Made by a program: the position numbers and the translations under genes
Shown: positions 4,364 through 5,104 of the stretch, in pieces
Layout: each line of letters begins with the position of its first letter
Numbering within the stretch: the stretch's first letter is position 1
The notes under the pieces: generated by a model
Databases searched by the model: none
What the model was told of the DNA's origin: nothing
Seen by the model: the letters and a program-made list of their open reading frames with translations, nothing else
Assembly (NCBI GenBank): GCA_946480655.1
Contig: CAMLKN010000187.1
Location: forward strand, 1-5,104
Source: an uncultured Devosia sp.
GTDB taxonomy: Bacteria; Pseudomonadota; Alphaproteobacteria; Rhizobiales; Devosiaceae
DNA: 5,104 bases
Reading direction: 5' to 3'

Positions 4364-5104
4364 ATGAGCGAGACATCCGATCCAAGGCAAGTCGTCGTCG
4401 ACATCACCATTGCCGCGCCCATCGAGAGCGTCTGGGAGGCACTGCGGGATCCGAAACTGATCGAAACCTGGTTCGGCTGGGATGCGCCGAGCCTTGGCGA
4501 AGAGATCAAGTTCATTTTCCTCGACCATGCCACGCCCGATGTCGACAAGCGCATTGTGCAGTTCGGCGAATGGGAAGGATCGAGCGACGCCATCGAACTC
4601 AGCGAGACTGATGGCGGGACGCGTTTGAGGCTGATGCGATCGGGCGGCGCTCCGCTCGATTGGGAGGGTGTCTACGAGGATATCCGCGAAGGCTGGGTCA
4701 ACTTCTTCCAGCAATTGCGGCTGGCGCTGGAGCTGCATCCGGGGGAAGGCCGGCGAACCATCTATCTCTCGGGCGCGGCACAGCCGGGCGTGGGCGAGCC
4801 GAGCGCAGCCCTGGGCCTGGGCGATGTGTCCGGCTACAAGCCGGGCCGGCCCTACGCCACATCGCTGGCTCCGGGGCTCAGTGTACGCGGGCTGGTCTGG
4901 TACCGGACGCATTTCCAGACGGCGCTGCTGGTGGAGCAGTTCGGCAATGGGCTGATCGTGGTCAGCGACATGGGCACTTCGCCCAAGCGCCCGCATGGCG
5001 GCGGATCGGTGCTGATCACCACCTATGGCCTCTCGGACGAGCAGTTTGCGGCGCTGGAGGCGCAGTGGAAGAGCTGGTGGGACGAGCGCTATGGGATGGC
5101 GGAG
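4364..5104 (+). CDS. SRPBCC/AHSA1-like protein with extra C-terminal half (incomplete at window end)
   Basis: 247 codons are visible with no stop, so the gene continues past the window. The start is supported by GAGGAG (4351-4356), overlapping the upstream stop. Residues about 8-125 look like an SRPBCC domain of the AHSA1 type: a first strand VVVDITIAAPIESVWEAL (10-27), then a helix ending LIETWFGWD (32-40), a central set of strands, and a C-terminal amphipathic helix about YEDIREGWVNFFQQLRLALE (104-123). These folds enclose a hydrophobic pocket; ligands vary and no catalytic residue can be named. The second half (about 130-247) is not typical of AHSA1 proteins, which usually run 140-170 residues. 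It has strands RGLVWYRTHFQTALLVEQF and GSVLITTYG and a final helix LSDEQFAALEAQWKSWWDER, resembling a degenerate second SRPBCC unit. Pairing with an upstream ArsR-like regulator is a known arrangement. Its function is unknown. Confidence 0.82.
   Translation, partial: MSETSDPRQVVVDITIAAPIESVWEALRDPKLIETWFGWDAPSLGEEIKFIFLDHATPDVDKRIVQFGEWEGSSDAIELSETDGGTRLRLMRSGGAPLDWEGVYEDIREGWVNFFQQLRLALELHPGEGRRTIYLSGAAQPGVGEPSAALGLGDVSGYKPGRPYATSLAPGLSVRGLVWYRTHFQTALLVEQFGNGLIVVSDMGTSPKRPHGGGSVLITTYGLSDEQFAALEAQWKSWWDERYGMAE

Noticed and set aside
3684..4996. Two minus-strand open frames (3684-4385 and 4292-4996) opposite the ArsR-like and SRPBCC genes
   Set aside because: They lack ribosome binding sites and domains and overlap each other, whereas the plus-strand genes have good RBSs and recognisable folds.

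Overview
The window is GC-rich, has dense short-spaced genes with strong GGAG-type ribosome binding sites, and every real gene carries a long antisense shadow reading frame. Together with the protein families this suggests an alphaproteobacterium, probably of the Hyphomicrobiales (Devosia-like by general resemblance; this genus-level guess is weak and rests on no search).

Layout, left to right. (1) Positions 1-128 are the last codons of a TRAP-transporter large permease (DctM family) reading rightward. (2) A 12-bp-stem hairpin at 157-186 separates it from a converging two-gene operon on the minus strand. That operon is a membrane histidine kinase with a periplasmic Cache-type sensor domain (860-2242) followed by its NarL/FixJ-type response regulator (213-863), with a 4-base ATGA overlap. 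(3) A 236-bp divergent intergenic region (2243-2478) holds the kinase promoter, candidate promoters for the next gene and several repeat or dyad elements. (4) At 2479-3582, rightward, is a Tat-exported DctP-type solute-binding protein that resembles the 2-oxo-acid binder TakP, closed by a strong intrinsic terminator. (5) After a small AT-rich island with a dyad, a rightward pair begins: an ArsR-like winged-helix regulator (3741-4352) and, 11 bases on, an SRPBCC/AHSA1-like protein (4364 to the window edge, incomplete).

How the genes probably work together. The permease, the binding protein and the two-component system form one carboxylate-uptake locus. The Cache kinase would sense a small organic acid outside the inner membrane, the response regulator would act on the shared 2243-2478 region, and the Tat-exported binding protein would deliver the acid to the DctQM permease encoded to the left. 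The binding-protein gene is unusual in being cut off from its permease by the two regulatory genes and in having its own terminator. The ArsR-like/SRPBCC pair looks like a separate unit: this pairing is common in bacteria, and the dyad just upstream is a reasonable autoregulatory operator.

I see no mobile element, CRISPR array, tRNA or rRNA. Most of the window is recognisable transporter and regulator biology. The points most worth a second look are the cis-regulatory architecture of 2243-2478, a Trp-to-Phe change at the expected sodium/ligand site of the binding protein, the operator-like dyad before the ArsR gene, and the unexplained second half of the SRPBCC protein.
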